Part shown: one piece after another, positions 43,626-52,191 of the stretch
Numbering within the stretch: position 1 is the stretch's first letter
How the letters are laid out: each line of letters begins with the position of its first letter
Assembly (NCBI GenBank): GCA_964441755.1
Contig: CAYTVG010000014.1
Coordinates: 53,164 to 117,163, forward strand
From: JAUMBM01 sp964441755
GTDB taxonomy: Bacteria > Bacteroidota > Bacteroidia > Chitinophagales > Saprospiraceae
Direction: 5' to 3'
DNA length: 64,000 nt
Program-made: the position numbers and the translations under genes
The notes under the pieces: model-generated
Told to the model about the DNA's origin: nothing
Database searches by the model: none
What the model saw: the letters and a program-made list of their open reading frames with translations, nothing else

Positions 43626-44606
43626 TTAATGACTTCTTTGCAGAAGCAATCGCGCATAAGCGCGCAACCCTTGCTTGCGGTCAGCAGGGGCCGATACGCG
43701 GTCGAGGGAGGCCTCGGCGCGGGCGTGGTAGTCGTCGCGCAGGGCCTCGAGGGCGGCCGGCACCTCCAGGCGCTCCATGATGGCCCTCACGGCAGCTACC
43801 TTCTCCTCAGCGCGGGCATCGCCCGTCTCCCGGTACCAGGCGAGGAGCTCGGCGCGGGTGGGCGCGTCGGCCCGCTCCAGCGCTTTGAGGTATAAAAAGG
43901 TCTTTTTGTTTTGTACAATATCGCCCGCAGGGCGCTTGCCTACACGGCCACTCTGGCCAAAGACGTCGAGGTAGTCGTCCTGCAACTGAAAGGCAATGCC
44001 GTTGAGGCGGCCGTACTCGGCCAGCAGGGCCTGGTCGGCAGCGGAGGCGCCGGCGGCCAGGGCGCCGAGCTGCAGGCTGGCCGCCAGCAGGACAGCGGTC
44101 TTGCGCTCGATCATGGCGAGGTAGGCGTCAATGCTTACTTCTTCGACCGACTCGAAGTCCATGTCCATCTGCTGGCCTTCACATACGTCTATGGCTACCT
44201 GGTTGAATACGCGCACCATGGCGGGCAGGGCTTCCGCCCGCTGCGTCTCCATCAGAAAGGCGTAGGCGTAGATCAGCATGACGTCGCCCGACAGGATGGC
44301 GGCATTCAGGCCGTAGCGGCTGTGTACCGTGGGCATGCCGCGCCGCATGGGCGCCTGGTCCATGATGTCGTCGTGCATGAGGCTGAAATTGTGGAACATC
44401 TCCACGGCCATGGCCGCCGGCAGGGCCGCTTCCACATCGTCGGCAAACTGGTAGTAGCCCATCATGGCGAGCACCGGGCGCAGGCGCTTGCCGCCCAGGC
44501 CAAGGAGGTAGTTGACGGGCTCGTACAGGGTGGCGGGCGCCTGTTCGAATTTGCGCTGCTGCAGGTGGCTTTCGAAGAGTGAAAGCATCACGGTTAGTTG
44601 ATCCAT
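43626..44606 (-). CDS. Polyprenyl synthetase (E-isoprenyl diphosphate synthase)
   Basis: 326 residues. Condenses isopentenyl diphosphate onto allylic diphosphates. First aspartate-rich motif FSLMHDDIMDQAPMRRG (DDIMD) at about 79-90 and second QLQDDYLDVFGQ at about 205-215; GGKRLRPVLAM near 38 and NKKTFLYLKAL near 233. Probably farnesyl/geranylgeranyl-type, chain length not predictable. Start at Met 44606 (MDQLTVMLSLFES) is chosen over an upstream Met in hairpin DNA. Confidence 0.92.
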   Translation of the reverse strand: MDQLTVMLSLFESHLQQRKFEQAPATLYEPVNYLLGLGGKRLRPVLAMMGYYQFADDVEAALPAAMAVEMFHNFSLMHDDIMDQAPMRRGMPTVHSRYGLNAAILSGDVMLIYAYAFLMETQRAEALPAMVRVFNQVAIDVCEGQQMDMDFESVEEVSIDAYLAMIERKTAVLLAASLQLGALAAGASAADQALLAEYGRLNGIAFQLQDDYLDVFGQSGRVGKRPAGDIVQNKKTFLYLKALERADAPTRAELLAWYRETGDARAEEKVAAVRAIMERLEVPAALEALRDDYHARAEASLDRVSAPADRKQGLRAYARLLLQRSH

Positions 44607-44663
44607 AGCGGTAGTGGTATGTGGCAAAAGCTTGGCGTTTTGCCACTGCAATGATAGGGTTTT

Positions 44664-44863
44664 TTATCTTTTTGGCAGCGGTTGCTGCCAAAAAGATAAG
44701 GATTGGGTGGTTTTTGCGGCTTCGCCGCAAAAACAAGAAGATTTTCACGTGCTGCGCCGGCAGCGGCAGCCGCCAGCGCAGCACCCCCCTCGTTTTTGCG
44801 GCCAAGCCGCAAAAACAACCCCAAGCCACATTTATTTGGCGGTAACCACCGCCAAATAAATAT
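44664..44863. repeat. Hairpins with TTTTGCGGC, ATCTTTTTGGCAGC and other arms
   Basis: 44664-44699 (16-4-16, loop GGTT), 44710-44734 (GTTTTTGCGGC-TTC), a GTGCTGCGC-type imperfect one about 44749-44784, 44792-44816 (GTTTTTGCGGC-CAA) and one about 44831-44860 (TTTATTTGGCGG). No gene here; the region upstream of the response regulator presumably contains its promoter. Confidence 0.85.
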
Positions 44864-44946
44864 TTTCCCTTACATTTGTTAGACGTGGAAAAAACAAAAA
44901 AAGAGCAACCTCCCCAACTCGCGTAAGGCAATTCAAAAAAAACAAA

Positions 44947-45393
44947 ATGCCCAACAGCGTGAACCGCATGTACCATGTGTTGCTCGTAGAGGACAATCCC
45001 GGCGATGTCCTGCTCATGCAGGAAGTCTTCCGTCACAGCCAACGGCAGGTAAAACTGCATGTCGCGGCCGACGGCGAGCAGGCCATGGCTTTTGTCAGAA
45101 AAACCGCCGAATGGCGGGACGCGCCTACACCCGACCTCATCCTGATGGATCTCAACCTGCCGCGCTACGATGGCTGGGAGGTGCTGCGGTCGATCAAAGC
45201 GTCACCTGTGCTGTGCCGCATACCGGTGGTCGTGCTGACGACCTCCTCGGCGCCGCGCGATGTGCTGCTCTCCTACGACCTGCACGCCAATAGCTTCGTT
45301 ACCAAACCGGTAGACTTTGATCAGTTTGTCGAGATTATGCGCAATGTCGAGACTTTCTGGCTGTCGACCAGCCTGCTGCCAACCAATCTGTAG
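44947..45393 (+). CDS. Single-domain response regulator (Rcp1-like)
   Basis: 148 residues, one receiver domain. Acidic pair LLVEDNPGDVLLMQEVF (about 11-27), phosphoacceptor in LILMDLNLPRYDGW (about Asp60), Thr in VVVLTTSSAPRD and Lys in FVTKPVDFDQF. The VEDNPGD start and the PRYDGWEVL loop are typical of the Rcp1 class that partners phytochrome-like and hybrid kinases. No output domain. It precedes the large hybrid protein by 210 bp. Confidence 0.9.
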   Translation: MPNSVNRMYHVLLVEDNPGDVLLMQEVFRHSQRQVKLHVAADGEQAMAFVRKTAEWRDAPTPDLILMDLNLPRYDGWEVLRSIKASPVLCRIPVVVLTTSSAPRDVLLSYDLHANSFVTKPVDFDQFVEIMRNVETFWLSTSLLPTNL

Positions 45394-45603
45394 TGCTGCG
45401 GCAGGCATTGGCCGCAGCCTTGCTGCGGCAGAGCAGCTCATGCCGGCTCCGGCACGATGTCTGCTGTCAGCAGCATCTGATGTCCTTTTTACACAATAAC
45501 CCCTGACCCGCAGTATACTGCTGCCCGCGTACAAGTTCCTCCTTTAACTACCGTATTGACCGAACAACATACGTATCATTCTACCCAGTGAAGAACACCA
45601 TTT

Positions 45604-47700
45604 ATGTACGTCTTGCTTTTGATTGAAGACTCGCCGGCCGATGCTGCCTACATCCGGCATCTGCTCAATGAGTCCAAAATGCCGTTCAAGCTTTTTGAAG
45701 CGGCTACCCTGGCGCAGGGGGTAGAGCTGGCCAACGACCACCCCATCGATCTGGTGTTGCTCGATCTGAGTATCGGCGACAGTACCGGCCTGCGCACCCT
45801 CACCAACTGGCGCGAACGGGTGCCGCAACTGCCGGTCATCGTGCTCACGGGCAATGATAACAAACGCAGCGGCCAGCGGGCTGTGAGCGAAGGGGCACAG
45901 GATTATCTGGTCAAACACCGGCTCGAAAGCCGGCGGCTGAGTGAGTCGATCGACTATGCACTCACGCGCTTTCACAATGAGGCCGAACTCCGCAAAATAA
46001 ATGAGTCGCTCTCCAAGGATACGGAGGCGCTGGCATCCAACCAGCGACTGGCCGGCCTGGGGGCCTGGGAACTCGACCTGGTGTCCAATGTCATGCAGTG
46101 GCGGCCGGAAACCTTCGAGCGCTTCGGCCTCAAGCCGGGCTCGCTGCTGCCCACACGTTCCGATTTTATCCGCCTCGCCCACAGCGAAGACCAGCCGCGG
46201 CTGCAGCAGTTTTTCAACGAGGCTGTCAACAGCGGCGAAGCGGTAGAAGTTAGCTACCGGGTGCTGGTCAACCACCGGCAGCTACGGCATATACTGGCCA
46301 AGGCGCAACTCAAATTCGATGAGCAGTCCAATCGCATCCTGCTCATGGGCACCGTGCAGGAGATTGCGGATCCGGGCGGACTGGGGGCTGCGGCGCCGGG
46401 CGGCACTTATGCGGGCAGGGCCTACGCGGGCCAGCCGGCGACGGGGCCTGCAGCGACAGCGGCAGCCGGGGCTGTGCCCGGGGCAGCACAGACGGGAGCA
46501 CAGACAGCTGCGCAGGCAGCCCCCCCCACAGCAGCCCCCACGGACACAGCGGCCGCACCGCTACCCTCGCCCGGCGCGCCAACTACCGCCGAGGCGGTGC
46601 TCAACGAGCTGGCGCCCCTCATCCACCCGCCGGTTGACGCTATGATCCGCCGCCTCGACGGACTGCGGCATACGCAACTGAGCAGCCTGCAGCAGCAACT
46701 GGTCGATGAGCTGTCGGATTCACTCAATGATATCACCTCGGGCGTCTACCCGCTGCTGGCCTTTGCCCGCATTTTTCATCCTTCCGACCCTGCCCGGCAG
46801 CGGTCGGGTTTCGACCTGTCGCGACTGCTCGACTCGCTGCGGCGCATGGTCCTCTTTCGCGCCAATCGCAAGCGGGTGCCGTTTAGCATACAGACTGCTG
46901 CTGATCTGCCGGGCATGCTGCTGGCAGAGGTGGGCACTATCTTTCAGTATGTCTGCAGCCAGTGCGAGCGGGCACTGGTCAATCGGCAGGGGGATCAGCC
47001 GATCGAACTGACGGTGAGCCTGTCCGGGGCGGAGGCGGAGGCGCAACTGGTGTTTGTACTCGAATACGAAGGGCTGCCGCCGGCTGCTGCCGGGGCGGAG
47101 CCTATAGCTATGGGCAGCGTGCTGTCGCTGGTCAGCGGGCACTGCCCGCAGCCGGCCTACAGCCAACTGCTCGATCATGTGTGCAGCGAACTCGAGCAAC
47201 GGCTGCAGGCCCGGGTGCAGCTGCAGACGCTGCGCCGCGGGCGGCTGCAGCTGCGCATCGAGCTGCCGGTGCAGGTGCTGCCGCCCATCGCACAGATGCC
47301 GGCAGAAACCTGGGGCGGCCGGGCGCTGCGGGTGCTGCTGGTCGAAGACCATCCGGTGCAGCAGATGGCCATCCGCCGCCTGCTCAATAAGGAGCTGCCG
47401 ATGGCCGAACTGGCGTTCGCGGCCAGCGCCGAACAGGCACAGCTGCTGGCGGCCGGGACCGATTTTGATCTCGCACTGGTAGATCTCGAACTGCCCGATC
47501 TGCCGGGCTGGGAGCTCATCAGCAGCCTGCGCCAACAGCGCCCCCTGCCCGTCATCGCCCTCACGGCCAAAGCCAGCTATGATGAAGAGGCGCGCGCCCT
47601 CACCGCCGGCGCCCAAGCCTACCTCCAAAAGCCCCTGCTGCCCGCCGAGCTCCTCCCCTGCCTGCAGGAATTACTGCTGGCTGTCAACCGGCAGCACTGA
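45604..47700 (+). CDS. REC-PAS-degenerate kinase-REC signalling protein
   Basis: 698 residues. First receiver domain at 1-125 (IEDSPADAAYIRHLL, LVLLDLSIGDSTG, VIVLTGNDN, Lys in DYLVKHRL). A PAS-type domain follows about 145-255 (LAGLGAWELDLVSNVMQWRP). An Ala/Pro/Thr-rich linker runs about 258-330. The middle (335-565) has the place of HisKA/HATPase but no recognisable H-box, N-box or G-box, so it seems to have lost kinase activity. A second receiver closes it (RVLLVEDHPVQQMAIRRLLN, LALVDLELPDLPGW, VIALTAKASYDEE, LQKPLLPAEL). Likely a phospho-relay or adaptor partner of the neighbouring response regulator and an external kinase. Confidence 0.8.
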   Translation: MYVLLLIEDSPADAAYIRHLLNESKMPFKLFEAATLAQGVELANDHPIDLVLLDLSIGDSTGLRTLTNWRERVPQLPVIVLTGNDNKRSGQRAVSEGAQDYLVKHRLESRRLSESIDYALTRFHNEAELRKINESLSKDTEALASNQRLAGLGAWELDLVSNVMQWRPETFERFGLKPGSLLPTRSDFIRLAHSEDQPRLQQFFNEAVNSGEAVEVSYRVLVNHRQLRHILAKAQLKFDEQSNRILLMGTVQEIADPGGLGAAAPGGTYAGRAYAGQPATGPAATAAAGAVPGAAQTGAQTAAQAAPPTAAPTDTAAAPLPSPGAPTTAEAVLNELAPLIHPPVDAMIRRLDGLRHTQLSSLQQQLVDELSDSLNDITSGVYPLLAFARIFHPSDPARQRSGFDLSRLLDSLRRMVLFRANRKRVPFSIQTAADLPGMLLAEVGTIFQYVCSQCERALVNRQGDQPIELTVSLSGAEAEAQLVFVLEYEGLPPAAAGAEPIAMGSVLSLVSGHCPQPAYSQLLDHVCSELEQRLQARVQLQTLRRGRLQLRIELPVQVLPPIAQMPAETWGGRALRVLLVEDHPVQQMAIRRLLNKELPMAELAFAASAEQAQLLAAGTDFDLALVDLELPDLPGWELISSLRQQRPLPVIALTAKASYDEEARALTAGAQAYLQKPLLPAELLPCLQELLLAVNRQH

Positions 47701-47790
47701 TTTTTGCTGCTGCTGCCCCGGGCGCTGATTGGCTATTGCCCCGGGCGCCGGCCCGGGGCTGCAGCAGCACTTATTTTTTTTATCCCTGCA

Positions 47791-47821
47791 CTTGTATGCT
47801 TGGGGAATTGTCCTATATTTG
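47791..47821 (+). promoter_or_regulatory. Promoter of tRNA-Ala (CTTG-N19-TATATTTG)
   Basis: CTTG at 47791-47794 (TTTG consensus, one mismatch) and TATATTTG at 47814-47821, 19 bp apart. The tRNA starts 33 bp further. Confidence 0.75.
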
Positions 47822-47853
47822 CAGCCGCAAGAAGCAACAGGCTTCCCACAGCC

Positions 47854-47927
<74 letters not shown>

Positions 47928-47986
47928 CACCCCAAGGCGACCATCCCTGCACCGGATGGCCGCCTTTTTTTATTGTATCTCCACCC

Positions 47987-48290
47987 AGTTTGCGCTGCTG
48001 CGCCACACACAGCAGCGCCAGCCGCACACCCCCAACCTCGCGCGGTTTGCGCTGCTGCGNNNNNNNNNNNNNNNNNNNNNNNNNNNNNNNNNNNNNNNNN
48101 NNNNNNNNNNNNNNNNNNNNNNNNNNNNNNNNNNNNNNNNNNNNNNNNNNNNNNNNNNNAGTTTGCGCTGCTGCGCCACACACAGCAGCGCCAGCCGCAC
48201 ACCCCCAACCTCGCCCAGTTTGCGCTGCTGCGCCACACACAGCAGCGCCAGCCGCACACCCCCAACCTCGCGCGGTTTGCGCTGCTGCGA
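47987..48290. repeat. 57-bp tandem repeat downstream of tRNA-Ala
   Basis: The unit begins AGTTTGCGCTGCTGCGCC and holds CACACACAGCAGCGCCAGCC and CACACCCCCAACCTCGC. Starts at 47987, 48044, (gap), 48160, 48217 and 48274. The last copy runs directly into a hairpin. Each unit can form the GCGCTGCTG/CAGCAGCGC stem. No protein reading is credible. Confidence 0.9.
48060..48159. other. Assembly gap (100 N) inside the 57-bp array
   Basis: Exactly 100 N; the real number of 57-bp units is unknown. Confidence 0.98.
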
Positions 48291-48361
48291 CCAAGCAGCA
48301 GCGCAAACCGCGCAAAAAAACCAATTTCTTTTCGGGCCCCAACGGGGCCCGAAAAGAAATT
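48270..48361. terminator. Two hairpins closing the 57-bp array
   Basis: 48270-48313: 18-bp perfect arms GCGCGGTTTGCGCTGCTG and complement, loop CGACCAAG, followed by seven A. 48323-48361: arms AATTTCTTTTCGGGCCCC and complement, loop AAC. The first arm of the first hairpin is the start of the last 57-bp unit. Confidence 0.85.
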
Positions 48362-48491
48362 GCCTATCTTTGCCAAGATCTACAGCGCTGAAAAAAAAAT
48401 TATAAACCTTTCTTTCAGCACATTGTTAAAAAAAACAATTTCCCCTGCTGCTAAACCCCCGTTTAGCAGCAGAACCCCCAAACCGCTGTAC

Positions 48492-48917
48492 ATGAGCCTG
48501 CAAGAAAAAGTAAGCCTAATCATCTACCGCTTCCGCGAACGAGGCCTCGAAATCTTCGTCCTCCCCGAGGACGAAGCCGAGCAGGCGCTGCGCTTCCCGC
48601 AGGGCCCCGGCAGCTACGACAGCCCCGCCGATCAGCAAGCCGACGACGAACAGCTGATACGGCTGGAGTCGGTCAAAGAAGAAGGCGGCAGCCAGGAGAC
48701 GGCCATGGCCATCGAGGGCGACTGGCACGAGATCCCCAGCCTCAAGCGCATGCTGTACGAGGATGCCCTCCAACTCAAAGAAAAGCTCAAGGAACTCGAC
48801 CACGGGGCCTATCTTTCCATGAAAGAAGCCCTCCGCAGGGCCCTGCCCCACCAATACCAGTTTTTGAAGGAACTCAAAGAGATCCTCATCGATCGCAATT
48901 CTGTGCGGGATATTTAA
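48492..48917 (+). CDS. Uncharacterised small acidic/helical protein
   Basis: 141 residues, not assigned to a family. Two parts: VSLIIYRFRERGLEIFVLPEDEAEQALRF at the start (about 1-35; a nudix-like beta edge could be imagined but no Nudix box is present), and a helical end KRMLYEDALQLKEKLKELDH to LKEILIDRNSVRDI (coiled coil, about 90-141). The ATG at 48492 is the first plausible start after the 57-bp array; a longer reading would run back through repeat DNA and the N gap. Located between tRNA-Ala and cmk; the stop of this gene is 175 bp before cmk. Confidence 0.7.
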   Translation: MSLQEKVSLIIYRFRERGLEIFVLPEDEAEQALRFPQGPGSYDSPADQQADDEQLIRLESVKEEGGSQETAMAIEGDWHEIPSLKRMLYEDALQLKEKLKELDHGAYLSMKEALRRALPHQYQFLKELKEILIDRNSVRDI

Positions 48918-49092
48918 GCCCGTTTGCTAATCCATACCCCAGTTGGACAGCTGTCTGGCGGCCCTGCTGCCGGCAGCTGTTCGTATTTAGCGGCAGTGAG
49001 CTGCCTTCGGCAGCTCACTGCCACCTGCTAAAGCCAAAGTAGCAGCCCCGCCCCCCGGCGGCGGACCACAACCACAAAGCTAAACACAACCA

Positions 49093-49776
49093 ATGTCATC
49101 ACAACAAGCAATCATCATCGCCATCGATGGATACTCCTCCTGCGGCAAAAGCACCCTGGCCAAAGCCCTCGCTAAGCGGCTCGGCTATGTGTATGTCGAC
49201 ACCGGCGCCATGTACCGGGCCGTTACCCTCTACTTCCTGCAGCACAACACAGACCTGCAGGACGCAGCCGCCGTAGCACAAGCCCTCACCCGCATCAGCA
49301 TCGACCTCCGCATCGTAGCGGGCGAAAACCGCACCTACCTCAACGGCAGCGACGTAGAAGAAGCCATCCGCAGCATGCAAGTATCCCAACAAGTAAGCCA
49401 CGTGAGCGCCCTGCCCGCCGTACGCCGCGCCATGGTAGCCCAACAACAAGCCATCGGCACCCGCAAAGGCATCGTCATGGACGGCCGCGACATCGGCACC
49501 GTCGTCTTCCCCGCCGCCGAACTCAAACTCTTCCTCACCGCCGCCCCCGAAGTGCGCAGCCACCGCCGCCACCAGGAGTTGATCGCCAAAGGCGTAGACG
49601 CTTCGCTTGAAGATATACACAACAACCTCACAGAGCGCGACCACATCGACACCACCCGGGAAGATAGCCCCCTCCGCAAAGCAGAAGATGCTATCGTTAT
49701 CGATAATACCCATCTTACCCGTGAGCAACAGCTGGAAGAAGCGTACCGATTGGCCCTACAATCCATCGCTAAGTAA
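49093..49776 (+). CDS. cmk: (d)CMP kinase
   Basis: 227 residues, normal length. P-loop IDGYSSCGKSTLAKALAKRLG (about 9-29), YVDTGAMYRAVTLYF, VMDGRDIGTVVFPAAELKLF (the conserved DGRDIGTVVFP), VRSHRRHQELI and DSPLRKAEDAIVIDNT (the LID and closing motifs). Phosphorylates CMP/dCMP. It stands alone, with hairpin DNA on either side. Confidence 0.97.
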   Translation: MSSQQAIIIAIDGYSSCGKSTLAKALAKRLGYVYVDTGAMYRAVTLYFLQHNTDLQDAAAVAQALTRISIDLRIVAGENRTYLNGSDVEEAIRSMQVSQQVSHVSALPAVRRAMVAQQQAIGTRKGIVMDGRDIGTVVFPAAELKLFLTAAPEVRSHRRHQELIAKGVDASLEDIHNNLTERDHIDTTREDSPLRKAEDAIVIDNTHLTREQQLEEAYRLALQSIAK

Positions 49777-50007
49777 ACGCGGGGCCCGGGGGCGCAGCCC
49801 CCGAAAGCCCCTTCGTGTTTTATGGGGGCGCAGCCCACATAAAACACAACCCTCGCCCAAAGCAGCGCGTGGGGGCTGCGCCCCCTACCCCCTTCCAGCA
49901 AAAGCGGGGCCCGGGGGCGCAGCCCCCACCCCCCACTTCATTTTCAAATTTGTGCGCGAAGCGCACAAATTTGAAAATTACCCTTACCTTTATAAAAAAA
50001 GAAAACC
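49777..50007. repeat. Hairpins with GGGGGC-GCA-GCCCCC clamps
   Basis: About 49817-49849 is GTGTTTTATGGGGGC-GCA and its complement with a bulge; several plain GGGGGCGCAGCCCCC copies occur (about 49790, 49873, 49912); 49940-49978 is a perfect 18-3-18 hairpin (arm ATTTTCAAATTTGTGCGC, loop GAA). No gene. The last hairpin lies 29 bp before the capC-like start. Confidence 0.85.
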
Positions 50008-50751
50008 ATGTTCTCCTGGTTATTCAAAAACAAAAAGCCAAGTGCATATCCAATCTTGGATATGCACTCCCATCTCCTCCCGGGCATCGACGACGGCGCC
50101 CCCGACACCCCCACCGCCCTGGCACTCATCCGCGCCATGCGCAACCTAGGTTATGAACACTTCATAGCCACCCCCCACATCATGAAAGAACTCCACCCCA
50201 ACACCCCCGAAACCATCCAAACCGCCCTCTCCCAACTCCAAACCGCCCTCAACGCCACAGAAGACCTAAAAAACATCCACCTCAAGGCCGCCGCAGAATA
50301 CATGCTCGACGAAGGCTTCGACGCCCTCCTCGCCAGCAAACAACCCCTGCTCTGCCTCAGCCCCCAAAAACACCTGCTGGTAGAACTCCCGCAGGCAGGC
50401 GAACCCCCGCACTGGGAACAACTCCTCTTCACCCTGCAAACCCGCGGCTACAAGCCCATCCTCGCCCATCCCGAACGCTATCGCTACCTCAGCGGCAACT
50501 TCGCCCGGCTCGAGCGACTGCTCGACAGCGGCGTACTGCTGCAAGTCAACCTCCTCTCCTTCGCCGGCTACTACGGACAAGGACCCGAAAAAATGGCACA
50601 CGAACTCCTCAAACGCGACATGGCCGAACTCCTCGGCTCCGACCTGCACAACCACGCACATGCCGAACAACTACAGGCTTTCCTGGACCACCGACAAGCG
50701 CAGCGGGTACTCGACCACCCCTGGCGCAACGAAGAACTTTTTGGACTTTAA
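50008..50751 (+). CDS. CpsB/CapC-type tyrosine-protein phosphatase (PHP fold)
   Basis: 247 residues. Metal-dependent phosphatase that removes phosphate from the tyrosine tail of BY-kinases. PHP motifs: LDMHSHLLPGIDDGA (about 14-28), FIATPHIMKELHP (about 51), HPERYRYLS (about 150) and GSDLHNHAH (about 213). Its kinase partner, Wzc (53008), is 2.3 kb downstream, so this gene opens the polysaccharide control unit. It is still in the GC-rich part of the window, unlike wza and wzc. Confidence 0.9.
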   Translation: MFSWLFKNKKPSAYPILDMHSHLLPGIDDGAPDTPTALALIRAMRNLGYEHFIATPHIMKELHPNTPETIQTALSQLQTALNATEDLKNIHLKAAAEYMLDEGFDALLASKQPLLCLSPQKHLLVELPQAGEPPHWEQLLFTLQTRGYKPILAHPERYRYLSGNFARLERLLDSGVLLQVNLLSFAGYYGQGPEKMAHELLKRDMAELLGSDLHNHAHAEQLQAFLDHRQAQRVLDHPWRNEELFGL

Positions 50752-51024
50752 CAAAAAAAACCGCCCGGCACGGCCGCAGTCCGGGAAAATTTGCTACATT
50801 TGTTTTTGGATGGCTTGCGAACGCTGGATACACACACCCGCTAAGTCACCACACCCCCGGCAGGCCCGGCCCGCCGCTGCCGGACAGGCCAACACAAGCT
50901 TGTATTGAAGCGCATCCCCGGATGCGCAGAGCTGCAAGTCCCTTAGTACAAACGCACACATCCTCCCGCACACTCCACCAGCCAACACACCGCCCCTCAC
51001 TTACTAAAACATGTTGCTGCGTAT
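50752..51024. promoter_or_regulatory. Leader region before the WecA-like gene with a -7 box
   Basis: TACATTTG at 50795-50802 fits TAnnTTTG; a TTTG at -33 is missing. If used, the leader would be over 200 nt. No gene in this 273-bp stretch is convincing; a short reading from 50660 is a frame shadow. Confidence 0.35.
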
Positions 51025-52104
51025 ATGCCGGTGCTCCTCCTTGCTTTCCTGACTGCTTTCATACTGGCCTTCTTTGCCATCCCCTCCATCATTCAGATTG
51101 CGCGGGCCAAGCACCTGTATGACGAGCCCGGTGAGCGCAGCTCCCACAACATACGCACCCCCTCTTTGGGCGGCATCGCCATCTTTACCGGCGCCATCTT
51201 CGCCATCGTCTACTGGACCCCCTTTCAGGTGTTTGGCAACCTGCAGTACATCCTCTGCGCCATGACCATCATCTTCCTCGTGGGCGCCAAAGACGACATC
51301 TCCCCGGTAGCCCCCGGCAAAAAGCTGGTAGCACAACTCATGGCCGCCTCCATCGTGGCCATTAAGTCGGACATCCGGCTGGAAAGCCTCTATGGCCTGC
51401 TCGGATTCACGGGCGACCTGCCCTACTGGCTGTCGGTGGTGCTGACGGTCTTCACCATGCTCGTCATCACCAACGCCTTCAACCTCATCGACGGCATCAA
51501 CGGACTGGCGGGCAGCACAGGCCTGCTGATCGCCGGCTCACTGGGCCTGTGGTTCTACCTCGCAGGCTCCATGGAGTACGCCATCCTCGCCCTCTCACTG
51601 GCGGGTGCCATGCTGGCATTTCTGAAATACAACCTCACCCCCGCCCAGATATTTATGGGAGACACCGGCTCCCTCATCATCGGCCTGGTAGTGTCCATAC
51701 TGTCCATCCGCTTCATCGAACTCAACCACGGCCTGCCAGCCGACCGCTTCTACCAGCTACCCGACGGCGCTGCCATAGCTACCGCCCTGCTGATCGTGCC
51801 CCTGTTTGACACCAGCCGGGTATTCGTCACCCGCATGCTGCGGGGGCAGAGCCCCTTCAAGGCAGACCGCCGCCACATTCACCACCTGCTCATCGATTAT
51901 GGCTTTACGCACGGAGAGGCGACGCTTGTGCTGGTAGTTTTCAATATCAGCATGGTCACCGCCTGTCTGCTGCTCAACCCGGCCCTCGACATACACCAAC
52001 TGCTGTTGTTTGAGCTGAGCACAGCAGCTTTACTCACCTATGGACTACACTTACAGGTAGTCCAGTTAAGGGAAGCAGAATTGACGGAGAGTAAAGATGA
52101 ATAA
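51025..52104 (+). CDS. WecA/TagO-like undecaprenyl-phosphate sugar-1-phosphate transferase
   Basis: 359 residues, about 10-11 TM segments. Starts glycan synthesis by loading a GlcNAc-1-P-type sugar on undecaprenyl phosphate. Family signs: SHNIRTPSLGGIAIFTGAIF, AKDDISPVAPGKKLVAQ (catalytic DD), TNAFNLIDGINGLAGSTGLL, FMGDTGSLIIGLVVSI and RRHIHHLLIDYGFTHGEA (the HIHH loop). It is the MraY-like enzyme of this locus and starts at a Met following the leader. It is GC-rich, like the genes to its left. Specific sugar cannot be told. Confidence 0.9.
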   Translation: MPVLLLAFLTAFILAFFAIPSIIQIARAKHLYDEPGERSSHNIRTPSLGGIAIFTGAIFAIVYWTPFQVFGNLQYILCAMTIIFLVGAKDDISPVAPGKKLVAQLMAASIVAIKSDIRLESLYGLLGFTGDLPYWLSVVLTVFTMLVITNAFNLIDGINGLAGSTGLLIAGSLGLWFYLAGSMEYAILALSLAGAMLAFLKYNLTPAQIFMGDTGSLIIGLVVSILSIRFIELNHGLPADRFYQLPDGAAIATALLIVPLFDTSRVFVTRMLRGQSPFKADRRHIHHLLIDYGFTHGEATLVLVVFNISMVTACLLLNPALDIHQLLLFELSTAALLTYGLHLQVVQLREAELTESKDE

Positions 52105-52191
52105 TTCTTATTGCATATTATGCCAAATTATGTACTTTTGTCCAAACATGTACTCACCCAAAATTTACTTACTTTTTACTATTTGTTGCAG

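Noticed and set aside
45604..47700. Annotating the protein as an active hybrid histidine kinase
   Set aside because: No H-box, N-box or glycine-rich G-box is visible in the middle region.
47987..48290. A CRISPR array after tRNA-Ala
   Set aside because: 57-bp contiguous units with no spacers between them.
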